A DNA stretch of 64,000 nucleotides, taken from positions 548,501 through 612,500 of the forward strand of contig JBBBDQ010001154.1 of the NCBI GenBank assembly GCA_037127315.1, given 5' to 3'. This stretch comes from Ascarosepion bandense. Taxonomy: Eukaryota; Mollusca; Cephalopoda; Sepiida; Sepiidae. Positions 20,894 to 32,560 of the stretch are shown here, one piece after another. The position numbers were made by a program, and so were the translations under genes. Within the stretch, counting starts at the first letter, position 1, and each line of letters starts with the position of its first letter. The notes under the pieces were generated by a model. That model made no database searches. It was given only the letters and a program-made list of their open reading frames with translations, and was not told where the DNA came from.

Positions 20894-21541
20894 TATCTTC
20901 ACTGAAGCATTTTACAATTTGCAGAAGACCTTTCAGTTCATTGTAATTCTTAGCATACAAATTTAAGTCATCCATGTAAAATAGATGGCTTATTTTCTTT
21001 TATAGCTATTTTATAACCACATTCTGTCTTGTTACGTTAGTTGGTCAATGCTATTAGTGATGTGCAAAATAGTAAGAGAGACGAAGAGTCACTTTGAAAT
21101 ACTCCTCTGTTGATGTTTATTACACCAGACTTATATGATTGAGGTAAAGGGTGGTTTTCCATATTGACATACATTGTTTGATGAAATTGATGTTGACGGG
21201 TGATACCTTGTACATATTTAAAGTCTTTAAGATCCAGGAATGTGCTACACTATCGAATTCCTTACGATTATCTGTCCAGGAAGTAGTAAGATTTTTCTTT
21301 GCATTGAAGCAATTTTCCAAGACCATCTTATAAATAAGTAATTAGTCTTTACACATCCGTAACAGCCACGTTTGCACCTTCTTTTGTTCAAGCGGTAGTA
21401 TGTCATTTCTTTCCAAGAAGAAATGTTTGTATTGTTAAAATAGTTTGTATGTTGTGGGAAGACACGTAATTGGTCGGTAATTTTTCGAGATATTTGTGTC
21501 ACTATTCTTGAGTAGTAGAAAGGTACTTTTTGATCATCCAT
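20894..21541 (-). pseudogene. LINE-R reverse transcriptase fragment
   Basis: Minus-strand RT remnant. In coding order: the C-K-R-G-C-Y-G-C block, then N-C-F-N-A-K-K-N-L, then motif A as W-T-D-N-R-K-E-F-D-S-V-A-H-S-W-I, then S-I-W-K-T-T-L-Y-L-N-H. The catalytic box is F-Y-M-D-D-L-N-L-Y-A-K-N with YMDD at 20979-20968. A frameshift lies between the first two blocks. The protein continues beyond the LTR-C insertion into 20165-19255 with some sequence lost in between. Confidence 0.85.
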
Positions 21542-21587
21542 GCAGGAATTTTTGTGGGATCGGTGACCATTTCTTGAAGTTCTTTAG

Positions 21588-21589
<2 letters not shown>

Positions 21590-21656
<67 letters not shown>
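21590..21656 (+). repeat. (GT)n microsatellite
   Basis: About 33 GT units, uninterrupted. Confidence 0.98.
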
Positions 21657-21661
<5 letters not shown>

Positions 21662-21728
21662 ATCTAAATATAGCCAAAAATAAGGAGTTTTATCTATTTC
21701 TGGTGTTACAAGGATGCATTTATATATA

Positions 21729-21830
21729 CTACTACTACTACTGCTACTACTACTACTCCTACTGCTACTACTACTACTACTACTACTACTAATAATAATA
21801 ATAATAATAACAATATAATAACAATATAAT
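21729..21830 (+). repeat. (ACT)n-(AAT)n compound microsatellite
   Basis: ACT/GCT triplets, then AAT triplets, then AACAATATAAT. It forms the 5' border of a LINE-R fragment. Confidence 0.95.
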
Positions 21831-22195
21831 ATGTCAAAATATAAAGACCTGGAAATTGAAATAGAAAAAATGTGGAAATTGAAAACAAGAGTTGTGCCTG
21901 TGATAGTAGGTGCACTTGGAATGATAAAAAATGGAACAAAACAGCACATTGAAAGAATCCCTGGAAACCCCAGCTTAAGAGATATACAAAAAATTGTCTT
22001 ATTAAGTACAGTCCACACACTAAGGAAAACTTTATCTATGTAATGCTAGGGATGATAGGGAAGATAGAAAAACATGAAATGGAGACATAACAACACGCCA
22101 CGACCTGCCTTAGGTCTCCCCGCAGACTTGGTTGGTAGTGAGACCAAAGCAGAAATCGAAATATGATGAAAAATGACATAATAATAATGTCAAAA
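21831..22195 (+). mobile_element. LINE-R 3' end, 5'-truncated
   Basis: The 71-codon frame 21831-22043 is the C-terminus of LINE-R: S-K-Y-K-D-L-E-I-E-I-E-K-M-W-K-L-K-T, then V-P-V-I-V-G-A-L-G-M-I, then I-P-G-N-P-S-L-R. The 3'UTR (AACACGCCACGACCTGCC...) matches the minus-strand copy at 19.3-19.5 kb and ends in AATAATAATG. It sits in triplet repeats, and a near-identical empty site follows at 22327-22490. Confidence 0.85.
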
Positions 22196-22490
22196 AATTT
22201 GTAGTAAGAGATTCTATTGAGTCCTACTTGTTATTACAAAAATGTTTTAATTCATGAAGTAGTTGTTTTCTCTATAGAAATTAAGAATAGGATGTTTTGG
22301 AAGATTGCATGAGATCTGAACCTTTTGTTACGAGGATGCATTTATATATAAAAAAAATAATATTAATAATGTCTAAAAGTTATAGTAAGAGATTCTGTTG
22401 AGTCCTACTTGTTATTACAAAAGTTTTGATTCATGAAGTAGTTGTTAAATAGAGAAATTAGGAATAGAATGTTTTGGAAGATTGTAGAAA
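22178..22490 (+). repeat. tandem duplication: filled and empty LINE-R site
   Basis: GTAAGAGATTCT...TGAGTCCTACTTGTTATT occurs after the LINE-R end (22178-22310) and again at 22351-22490, about 90% alike. ACGAGGATGCATTTATATAT (22331-22350) repeats the sequence just before the microsatellite/LINE-R insertion at 21708-21727. The second copy has no LINE-R. Confidence 0.75.
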
Positions 22491-23412
22491 ATTCCAGTAG
22501 ATTCGAGAGAATTCAAAAGGTTCTAGAAATATGCAAATTGGGTGTTAGCCCCTATAAAATAGGTTTGGGGGTATTGAGTAGTTAGTTATTACCATGGTTT
22601 GCTGATGTTATCAACTCCGGTTGTGATTCAAGGATTTATATCCAGCCGAAAGAATCTGTAAGAAAAGTTGCCAACCAACTAAAACCTGAAAGAGAACCTC
22701 ATGGAACAAAAAGGGTAAATAGATATTTTTGACTCTTTCATTGACCAGACTAATAATTATTCTTTATATACTCATTTGAGGATTTCCCAAAAGTATAACA
22801 CTTAATGTCTTTGCCAACTTAACTAGGTAAACATACTGACCTTACCTTCCCCTTCTCTCCTCGTAACACTTGCCAGTAGTAAACGCTATGTTTCTTGTTT
22901 TGAATGCAACAAAAATTGTATATTTGTAAATATTTTATTTGGTATGTTTTATAAATTAAATATTTGTCTGTGATTTTTATCTCTGAGTTTTGGTCAATGA
23001 TTTTTTTTCTTTTGTTACACTTAACACGTAATACTTGAGATTTCCAGTCGTGTACTTTTTTCAGTGCTGTAAAATGAATAGCGAACGCCGTATTGTAGGT
23101 ACCCTAGGTAACACTGCTGAAAATAGGTTGACCACATATTTTGTGTGATCACGTTCTTTATCTTTTGAGGTCAATGTATTGTACATAAATGCAGAGATAA
23201 TAATACGACACTTTCACGACAACGGTGCAGATCTTTGGAAGATTTAATTCTCATGCAATCGAGATTTTTTAGTACAGATCTGGTAACCTAGTTTAATAGT
23301 ATTTAATATCTCGAGAAACAATATGATTTAGTAGTAAACAATGTAATAGTATTTGTGCTGCTCGGAAAACAATCATGGTAATCAGTGACGGCGCGAGTAA
23401 GTTGAACTTATA
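22491..23412. other. spacer, possible LTR debris
   Basis: TATAAAATAGGTTTGGGGG at about 22553 looks promoter-like, but no partner sequence or coding region was found. Confidence 0.3.
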
Positions 23413-24210
23413 TGTAGTGTATAAGAACTTAAGAATTAAAATCAACCTTCTTCTTTACTTTTACCAAAATTCACAATGACGTGTGAAATCCTCGTTTTTC
23501 CCAAATAGAAAAAGGATTAACCAAGTGCTTAAAAAAAAGTCGAAACCAGATTTCGCAAGTAGGTGTTAAATTGATTTTTGACGACTGGGAGCGACTTGCA
23601 AGACCAAAAAGGACTTCGCGAGTAAGTGCGAAAATATCTAGATTACAATAAAAGAACTTCATCAGCGTCAGTCAGTCAGAGAGACTCAGATGGGAGCATC
23701 GAGAGACACAGCTAAATGTAACGAGAGAAGCTTCAGGTCAACTCGGACATTCGTCCTCCCGCGTGCTATTTTCCTTTACTTCTCCATCCAAAGACATTCC
23801 TACCAAACAAACAAACATATACATACGTACGTACGTACGCATATACTCTTTCAACAATTACTACTACGAACATTTTCTACAAATCTTGATACCCTTAACT
23901 CAACTTTATCATTGAACATTAACTTCTACAACTTGTGTTATTCTTTCCTTTAAATAAATTTCTATTATAAAAGGAAAAATGTATATCTTTATTCTTACAC
24001 TGTTCCACACTTATTCACGAATTCCGACCTGCCGATCACCAACCAACCAACCAACCAACCAACCAACCAACCAGATGATGAAAACCTTTTGATGATGATA
24101 ATTTTGCATAACACTTGTAAGCTGTATGGAGTTCAGTTAAGTCTGACACAAGGCCAAATTAAAGAAACATTAACCAGTCCACCTGACGGCTACATTGGTG
24201 ACCCCCGACG
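23413..24210 (+). mobile_element. LTR-T with tRNA-Trp-type primer site
   Basis: LTR 23413-24194 starts TGTAGTG and ends GGCTACA. It has TTTAAATAAATTTCTATTAT as polyadenylation region, an internal (CCAA)n at 24043-24074 and a (TACG)n. One base after its end, 24196-24210 reads TGGTGACCCCCGACG, which, apart from one extra C, is complementary to the 3' end expected of tRNA-Trp (knowledge of CsRn1-type Ty3/Gypsy elements). So this is a 5' LTR with the start of an internal region; no gag/pol follows. Confidence 0.8.
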
Positions 24211-24360
24211 ACTGGAAGGAACACGCATCCTATAGCTATAATTTTTACGTGGAGGGAAACTGAAAATGTAGAATAATGAATTTATTACATATACAACTTA
24301 ATACAAGATGATGAAAGCATTCATAATCCTACATAAAAATGTTGGTGCCAGTATAGTATG

Positions 24361-24643
24361 TGTGTTGTGAATATCGGCTCGGAACGAGAAATCAGAGAGC
24401 CGAGTTCGAATTCCAGTTGAATTCATTTACGCGCAAATACCCTTGAGAAAGGTTTTAATCCGTTTCTTCTCCCTCGAGCTATGGCTTAAATAGCAGAACA
24501 GATTAGCTTCTATAGCTTGGCTGGCGATCAGTTTACCGCAGAAATTGTCAACCTACTGCTGGAAAATCTTCTGCCCAGTCAGTCGTGTTTCTTTCGAGAC
24601 ATGATCGCCCAAGCGTGTATCACGTATGGCATTTAACTGACTG
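24361..24643 (+). mobile_element. SINE-A monomer
   Basis: Head GAATATCGGCTCGG and B-box GAGTTCGAATTCC present; some internal losses (AAATTGTCAACCTACTGC). 3' stem-loop and ACTG end present. Confidence 0.8.
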
Positions 24644-24930
24644 ATAGTATGTTGCCTACCCGGTTTGAATGTGCCTTACCTCAGTAAGAGTATATCTATA
24701 GATATAAGTACTCGGCTATTTATTGAAACTAATTATTTTCCCTATGAGACAGAATATGCATTTAAGGTAGGCCAGATACTATACCACTGATAAAATTTCG
24801 TAGGCCACATGCTATAGTTGCACCAGCATTTTTGCTATTTTTTTAGATATGCAAATCTTTTCATGGCGCTTTCTACACCTAACTTTTTTACAAATCATTT
24901 TTTATTGACAAAATAACCAAAGAATTTAAT

Positions 24931-25240
24931 GTGCGTCTTGGTGCAGTGGATATCGGATCGGAACGAGAAATCGGGGAGCCGAGTTCGAATTCCAGTTGAA
25001 TTCATTGTATTCATTTACGCTCAAATACCCTTGGGAAAGGTATTAATCCGTCTATTCCTTCCAGTTATGGTTTAAATAACAGGACAGATTGTGTTCTATA
25101 GCCTTGGCTGGCAACCAATCTACCGCAAAAAGCAATGGCAACCTACTGCGGGATAATCTTCTGCCCAGTCAGTTCATGTCTCTTTCGAGACATGATCGCC
25201 TAAGCGTGTTTCACGTATGGCACTTAACTGACTGCCTGAC
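24931..25240 (+). mobile_element. SINE-A monomer, full length
   Basis: TTGGTGCAGTGGATATCGG head, GAGTTCGAATTCC, intact body and CATGTCTCTTTCGAGACATG hairpin, ending ACTGACTG. Confidence 0.88.
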
Positions 25241-25304
25241 ATAGGCGGCCGCAAGGTTTTATAAGCTTTAGCTTTGGAAAAGCCAAAACACATGATCTGG
25301 CGGT

Positions 25305-25436
25305 CTGACTTGACATGGCGTAATGGTTAACAAGCTCGACTCGCTAGAATCATTAGAATTAAGTAGCGAGTTCGATCTTCACTGGGTGACCCATACTTTT
25401 GGCCTTGTGCCACATCTAAGCTGCACTTAGAAAATC
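25305..25436 (+). mobile_element. SINE-B, full length
   Basis: ATGGCGTAATGGTTAACAAG, then GCGAGTTCGATCTTCACTGG, then TTGTGCCACATCTAAG and CACTTAGAAAATC. Confidence 0.8.
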
Positions 25437-25835
25437 ATTTCTGCCTTGATGGAGCCAGTACCTTAGGCCGGCTAAGATGGCAATTGGCATCTCCTCACGT
25501 AAGTGAAAACTGACTTTCAATGTTTATTCACAAGAGTTCTATCATGAGCAATTAAATATTGTTTGTTTAGTTTTATAAAGTTATTTTATAAAATTTGTTA
25601 GCTTTTTAGCAGTATCATTTTTTTAGTACACCCAGAGTAGACGTTACCAATAAGACTAGACTCGCTAGCTACTGGAGAGGTGGATCACTGAGATATACAG
25701 AATAGGGAAAAAAAATCCGTGTACCAAGACTAAAATCAAGCGTAGAACAGTCCATCTGGCAAGGTAGTAACAAAACCGGAATCAGAAATGCAATCATCCC
25801 CGCGAAACAGCGAAAACAAAAAATCGCTCACCATG

Positions 25836-25889
<54 letters not shown>

Positions 25890-26875
25890 CTCTGCTCTTA
25901 AAAACAAAAACAAAAAAAAGCTCTTTTTGGATTAGGTTAATCCAAAATGCAATGGCCTTTATTCACTGAGCGATTTTTCTGATTGGTTACGCCAGACAAG
26001 GAAGAAAGAAAATTAGCATAGCTGCTGATATTCATAGCAGCTCTTTATGCGCTGACAATTTTTTCCCTTCGGAAGACTTCGCACAAAACACAAACTCTTT
26101 TTCCCCCCCGAGGTAGGTGATTTTCTCTTTCGGTACAAGAAAATAAACTAAATATTACACTCTCCCAATTTTTTTTTTTTCCTCAATTAGCTTTGATTAA
26201 CGAGCAATGAAATGCAATAGAAGAATATGGAGCAAACGTCTTATTCTTTTGTGAACGGCAACTAGCGTTTTTTATCAATGTCCTAATACTTCGTGGTTCT
26301 GCTTTTCTGCCCATACACACTATTAAGTATCTTTTGTACTCCGCTATCGGTTCTTAGTAGCGCCTCATCTTGAGACAAACCGTAATGTTGATTTATTTTA
26401 ATAGAAATTTTAGCTCTTTCTAAAGTTTTTTTTTTTTTTCGACAGACTTTGGGGGCGGGGGGAAACTGTCAGTTTGAAAGAAAATTAATACAATGAGATC
26501 GAAGTATTTTCGATTGCCCCCCCCCCCCCCATCTTTTATATTGACACATCCTAGTAGTCTTCACTAAAAAGCGCTTGTAATTCCTAAAATGTCTAGGTGG
26601 ATCGGCCAAATACCGGCTCTCTGTGCTCATCAATGTTAGGGTTTCTTTTTATCATAAAAACAAAATAACTGTAAAGCCTCAACATCTTTTGTAAAAGCTC
26701 TTTCTCTCTTTTCCTCCCCATGTCACTATGTATCCACTCTCGCTCTCTTCTTCCTAGTTTCCCCCTCTTTCTCCCCCCACCATATTCATTTTTTTTTCTG
26801 TCTTTCTCTCTCCTTAACAATGTTATTTGAGCTAATTCCGAATTCGATATTTTTCATCTGATCCTCTTGACGAAA
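25437..26875. other. spacer with (TA)n and homopolymer runs
   Basis: (TA)n at 25840-25887; T-runs and a C-run (26516-26530). A CT-rich stretch at 26695-26815 gives a charged minus-strand frame that is low complexity. Confidence 0.5.
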
Positions 26876-26883
26876 GAACAAAG

Positions 26884-27493
26884 GGTAAATGTTCGTTTTA
26901 GGTGCCGACGGCTTTTCCCCACTTCAAATTTATCCAAAATAGCATTATTTCTGTGCAAATGTATATGCTGAACTCAAATCAACAGTTAGTTATTGAAGAA
27001 ACTTACCTTTTTTGCTTTGAAACTCCATAAAAAAAACGAACTATATCTCACTTTTTCTCTCCCGTAACTCTCACGAAGTCATGTAATTAACTGCAGAATT
27101 TTTTGTCGAATTTTGGCTGATTTTCTTCCTTTACTGAAACTTCCGGCGATGTACTTCCTGATCTGAGAGTAACAAGTGTAGAAATACAATAGCGCATTAC
27201 TTTAATTTCCGGAAGTATATCGCCGGAAGTATCAGTAAATAAAAAATCTGTCTAAATTCGTTCAAATGCGCAGTACGTCATTCTGCAGTTAATTACATGA
27301 CTTCGTGAGAGTTACGGGAGAGAAAAAGTGCAAGATATAGTTCGTTTTTTTATGGACATTTAGATAAAAAAAGGTAAGTTTCTTCAAAAACTAACACTTG
27401 ATTTGAGTTCAGCATATACATTTGCACAGAAATAATGCTATTTTGGATAAACTTGAAGGGGAAAAGCGACGGGATTTAAAACAAAAATTTACC
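26884..27493. mobile_element. MITE-1 copy 2 (foldback)
   Basis: 610 bp, starts GGTAAATGTTCGTTTTAGG and ends AAAACAAAAATTTACC. Flanks GAACAAAG (26876-26883) and GAACAAAT (27494-27501) form an 8-bp target duplication with one mismatch. Both arms match copy 1 at 13146-13794. Confidence 0.85.
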
Positions 27494-27644
27494 GAACAAA
27501 TTACACAATAAAATGTTTCTCATTCTTCTGTGACATTTTATCCGTCAAAACCGGGATAAATAGAAATTCATCCTCATCATTCAACCCGACGAGTTTCTTA
27601 CACACCTGGGTTGAAAGCCGGAGAAGTATTCATTCATGTGTAAC

Positions 27645-27924
27645 ATGAACGAGAAATCGGGGAGCCGAGTTTGAATTCCAGCCGAATTCATTGCATTCAC
27701 TTACGCGCAAATACCCCTGGGAAAGGTATTAATCCGTCTCTTCCTTCCAGTTATGGGTTAAATAACAGGACAGATTTGGTTCTATAGCCTTGGTCGGCAA
27801 CCAGTCTACCGCAGAAAGCAATGGCAACCTACTGCGGGATAATCTTCTGCCCAGTCAGTCATGTCTCTTTCGAGACATGATCGCCCAAGCGTGTATCATG
27901 TATGGCACTCAACTGACTGACTGA
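27645..27924 (+). mobile_element. SINE-A monomer, head truncated
   Basis: Begins inside the head at AACGAGAAATCGGGG, before the B-box; A-box missing. Rest intact. Confidence 0.85.
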
Positions 27925-29096
27925 CAAATGTTTAGTCCCAAAATTGGTGTTTTGTGGTTTTTATTTTTTATTTATTTATTTATTTATTTTTTTTTCGGCA
28001 GTTTTACTGGTCAAAGGCATCATTTTAGGTAAGATTTTTCTAAAGCACTGAATAACAGGGAAAAGGACAGTGCATTAATAGAATTGATGGGGAGAGACTT
28101 GTTTGTCACTTAGCTGAGCGGTGTTATTTCAGATGCCGGCTTTGAAGTTCCGTGAGGACATTGGTGAATGTCTTCGCCCCTCAGTCATTTGTTGATTCTC
28201 TTACCTTGTTGCTACTTCTCGATCTTTTTGTGTTTATTTGTTACTTTTGTGTGCCCGTGCAGCTATAACTAATTTTGACTTTCCTTTTTGCTAATTCTTG
28301 ATAGTTCGCTGTACTTGGGAAATGTTTATTCGATTATTTTTTTAAAGAATATATTTTTGTTACTGTAAAGGATTGGTTGAAGGAGATTTTTTTTTTCTGT
28401 TTGTGTTTGGTTTCGTTCAGTTTTTGTTTAATTCACTTGGTTTGAATAGCCACCATTTCTTAATGCTGATTCTTGTTTCTTTGTTTTCTTTGAAAATGTT
28501 TGTTTTGCTGGTGTTACGTTGACATTCTTTTGTTTATGGCTATAGGTATGTTTTGAATACTTGGGGGAGAGTTTTTGTCGATATATGTGGGGTTGTTGTT
28601 TAAGTTGAATATTTTATCTAATAAATTATAGATTTGATTTTATATCTATTGTGAATCCTAGTGTATTGAAAGATTTTATACATTTTCCCACACAGTAAAT
28701 CCAGTATCGCACATCGGCTTCCTTCACCTATATTAACACTGCCACTAATATTCACATATTAGTGGCAGGTGCGGGGCGGACGCTACCAAAATCGAAGAAA
28801 TTATGAATATTTATTATGACAACCCCCCCCCCCCCAACCACCACCACCACCCGCACTCTGTCTGAAAATTGTTTTTGTACTCCTCTACTAAAATATTTTG
28901 GCTTCTATTTTAGTGAAACTTCACTCATATTTTAATTATTTCTTGTTCACTCCACTTGTTATGAATCGTGCAACGCTTGAAGCTCACATACTCCTGAAGA
29001 GATGGCTTATGTTAGAGATTCATAACCGGTGAGTCGTGCAAATTTAGTTGTAAATAAAATATTGATACCATAACTATTCTGTCTGACTGACCCATA
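27925..29096. other. T-rich spacer
   Basis: (TTTA)n at 27970-27990 and a C-run at 28824-28834 followed by CCACCACCACCAC. ATTAGTGGCAG is inverted near 28738-28770. No gene recognised. Confidence 0.5.
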
Positions 29097-32000
29097 TGCC
29101 TCATATCTCATAGTATCCACTTAGGTTTTATTGTTTTGTTTAAATTCCTGCCTCATATCTCATAGTATCCACTTAGGTTTTATTGTTTTGTTTAAATTCC
29201 TGCCTCATATCTCATAGTATCCACTTAGGTTTTATTGTTTTGTTTAAATTCCCTGCCTCATATCTCATAGTATCCACTTAGGTTTTATTGTTTTGTTTAA
29301 ATTCCTGCCTCATATCTCATAGTATCCACTTAGTTTTATTGTTTTGTTTAAATTCCTGCCTCATATCTCATAGTATCCACTTAGGTTTTATTGTTTTGTT
29401 TAAATTCCTGCCTCATATCTCATAGTATCCACTTAGGTTTTATTGTTTTGTTTAAATTCCTGCCTCATATCTCATAGTATCCACTTAGGTTTTATTGTTT
29501 TGTTTAAATTCCTGCCTCATATCTCATAGTATCCACTTAGGTTTTATTGTTTTGTTTAAATTCTGCCTCATATCTCATAGTATCCACTTTTAGGTTTTAT
29601 TGTTTTGTTTAAATTCCTGCCTCATATCTCATAGTATCCACTTAGGTTTTATTGTTTTGTTTAAATTCCTGCCTCATATCTCATAGTATCCACTTAGGGT
29701 TTTTATTGTTTTGTTTAAATTCCTGCCTCATATCTCATAGTATCCACTTAGGTTTTATTGTTTTGTTTAAATTCCTGCCTCATATCTCATAGTATCCACT
29801 TAGGTTTTATTGTTTTGTTTAAATTCCTGCCTCATATCTCATAGTATCCACTTAGGTTTTATTGTTTTGTTTAAATTCCTGCCTCATATCTCATAGTATC
29901 CACTTAGGTTTTATTGTTTTGTTTAAATTCCTGCCTCATATCTCATAGTATCCACTTAGGTTTTATTGTTTTGTTTAAATTCCTGCCTCATATCTCATAG
30001 TATCCACTTAGGTTTTATTGTTTTGTTTAAATTCCTGCCTCATATCTCATAGTATCCACTTAGGTTTTATTGTTTTGTTTAAATTCCTGCCTCATATCTC
30101 ATAGTATCCACTTAGGTTTTATTGTTTTGTTTAAATTCCTGCCTCATATCTCATAGTATCCACTTAGGTTTTATTGTTTTGTTTAAATTCCTGCCTCATA
30201 TCTCATAGTATCCACTTAGGTTTTATTGTTTTGTTTAAATTCCTGCCTCATATCTCATAGTATCCACTTAGGTTTTATTGTTTTGTTTAAATTCCTGCCT
30301 CATATCTCATAGTATCCATAATTTAGGTTTTATTGTTTTGTTTAAATTCCTGCCTCATATCTCATAGTATCCACTTAGGTTTTATTGTTTTGTTTAAATT
30401 CCTGCCTCATATCTCATAGTATCCACTTAGGTTTTATTGTTTTGTTTAAATTCCTGCCTCATATCTCATAGTATCCACTTAGGTTTTATTGTTTTGTTTA
30501 AATTCCTGCCTCATATCTCATAGTATCCACTTAGGTTTTATTGTTTTGTTTAAATTCCTGCCTCATATCTCATAGTATCCACTTAGGTTTTATTGTTTTG
30601 TTTAAATTCCTGCCTCATATCTCATAGTATCCACTTAGGTTTTATTGTTTTGTTTAAATTCCCTGCCTCATATCTCATAGTATCCACTTAGGTTTTATTG
30701 TTTTGTTTAAATTCCTGCCTCATATCTCATAGTATCCACTTAGGTTTTATTGTTTTGTTTAAATTCCTGCCTCATATCTCATAGTATCCACTTCTAGGTT
30801 TTATTGTTTTGTTTAAATTCTGCCTCATATCTCATAGTATCCACTTAGGTTTTATTGTTTTGTTTAAATTCTGCCTCATATCTCATAATATCCACTTAGG
30901 TTTTATTGTTTTGTTTAAATTCCTGCCTCATATCTCAGTAGTATCCACTTAGGTTTTATTGTTTTGTTTAAATTCCTGCCTCATATCTCATAGTATCCAC
31001 TTAGGTTTTATTGTTTTGTTTAAATTCCTGCCTCATATCTCATAGTATCCACTTAGGTTTTATTGTTTTGTTTAAATTCCTGCCTCATATCTCATAGTAT
31101 CCACTTAGGTTTTATTGTTTTGTTTAAATCTTGCCTCATATCTCATAGTATCCACTTAGGTTTTATTGTTTTGTTTAAATTCCTGCCTCATATCTCATAG
31201 TATCCACTTAGGTTTTATTGTTTTGTTTAAATTCCTGCTTCATATCTCATAGTATCCACTTAGGTTTTATTGTTTTGTTTAAATTCCTGCCTCATATCTC
31301 ATAGTATCCACTTAGGTTTTATTGTTTTGTTTAAATTCTGCCTCATATCTCATAGTATCCACTTAGGTTTTATTGTTTTGTTTAAATTTGCCTCATATCT
31401 CATAGTATCCACTTAGGTTTTATTGTTTTGTTTAAATTCCTGCCTCATATCTCATAGTATCCACTTAGGTTTTATTGTTTTGTTTAAATTCCTGCCTCAT
31501 ATCTCATAGTATCCACTTAGGTTTTATTGTTTTGTTTAAATTCCTGCCTCATATCTCATATAGTATCCACTTAGGTTTTATTGTTTTGTTTAAATTCCTG
31601 CCTCATATCTCATAGTATCCACTTAGGTTTTATTGTTTTGTTTAAATTCCTGCCTCATATCTCATAGTATCCACTTAGGTTTTATTGTTTTGTTTAAATT
31701 CCTGCCTCATATCTCATAGTATCCACTTAGGTTTTATTGTTTTGTTTAAATCTCTGCCTCATATCTCATAGTATCCACTTTAGTTTTATTGTTTTGTTTA
31801 AATTCCTGCCTCATATCTCATAGTATCCACTTAGGTTTTATTGTTTTGTTTAACCTGCCTCATATCTCATAGTATCCACTTAGGTTTTATTGTTTTGTTT
31901 AAATTCCTGCCTCATATCTCATAGTATCCACTTAGGTTTTATTGTTTTGTTTAAATTCCTGCCTCATATCTCATAGTATCCACTTAGGTTTTATTGTTTT

Positions 32001-32217
32001 GTTTAAATTCTGCCTCATATCTCATAGTATCCACTTAGGTTTTATTGTTTTGTTTAAATTCCTGCCTCATATCTCATAGTATCCACTTAGGTTTTATTGT
32101 TTTGTTTAAATTCCTGCCTCATATCTCATAGTATCCACTTAGGTTTTATTGTTTTGTTTAAATTCTGCCTCATATCTCATAGTATCCACTTAGGTTTTAT
32201 TGTTTTGTTTAAATTCC
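29097..32217. repeat. 52-bp satellite array, about 60 units
   Basis: Head-to-tail units starting TGCCTCATATCTCATAGTAT and ending TTGTTTAAATTCC. 3121 bp divided by 52 gives 60. Units are almost identical; variants are 1-3 base indels (CACTTCTAGG, TAATTTAGG, AAATCTTGCC, CATATAGTATCC) scattered singly. No spacers, so not a CRISPR array. Stop codons in all frames; not coding. Confidence 0.98.
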
Positions 32218-32282
32218 TGGCACAGGTGAGTTAATTCAAAAGTACCGGACATGATACTGGAGTGGTGGGTCGTTTTTTGTCA

Positions 32283-32560
32283 TCAGTTAGTCGTGCCATA
32301 TGTGAAACACGCTTGGGTGATCATGTCTCGAAAGAGACATGACTAACTGGGCAGAAGATTATCACGCAGTAGGTTGCCATTGCTTTCTGCGGTAGACTGG
32401 TTGCCAGTCAAGACTATAGAACCCAATCTGTCCTGTTATTTAACCAATAACTGGAGGGAAGAAATTATTTGTGCGTAAGTGAATGCAATGAATTCAACTG
32501 GAATTCGAACTCGGCTCCCCGATTTCTCATTCCGAGCCGATATCCACTGTACCACAACCT
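32283..32560 (-). mobile_element. SINE-A monomer bordering the satellite
   Basis: Minus strand with head (GATATCCACTGTACCACAAC on plus), B-box region and body, 65 bp right of the satellite. Confidence 0.85.

Noticed and set aside
21584..22020. Minus-strand frames of 144 and 104 residues with poly-Ser/Val and Thr-His runs
   Set aside because: They translate the (GT)n and (ACT)n microsatellites plus the reverse of LINE-R.
25305..25436. tRNA gene
   Set aside because: A- and B-boxes are visible but the cloverleaf is broken and the same unit with a common 3' tail recurs, so it is a SINE head.
26593..26820. Arg/Lys/Glu-rich 75-residue minus frame
   Set aside because: Reverse of a CT-rich low-complexity stretch; no domain.
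29097..32217. CRISPR-like repeat array
   Set aside because: Units are contiguous with no unique spacers, and the rest of the window is eukaryotic.
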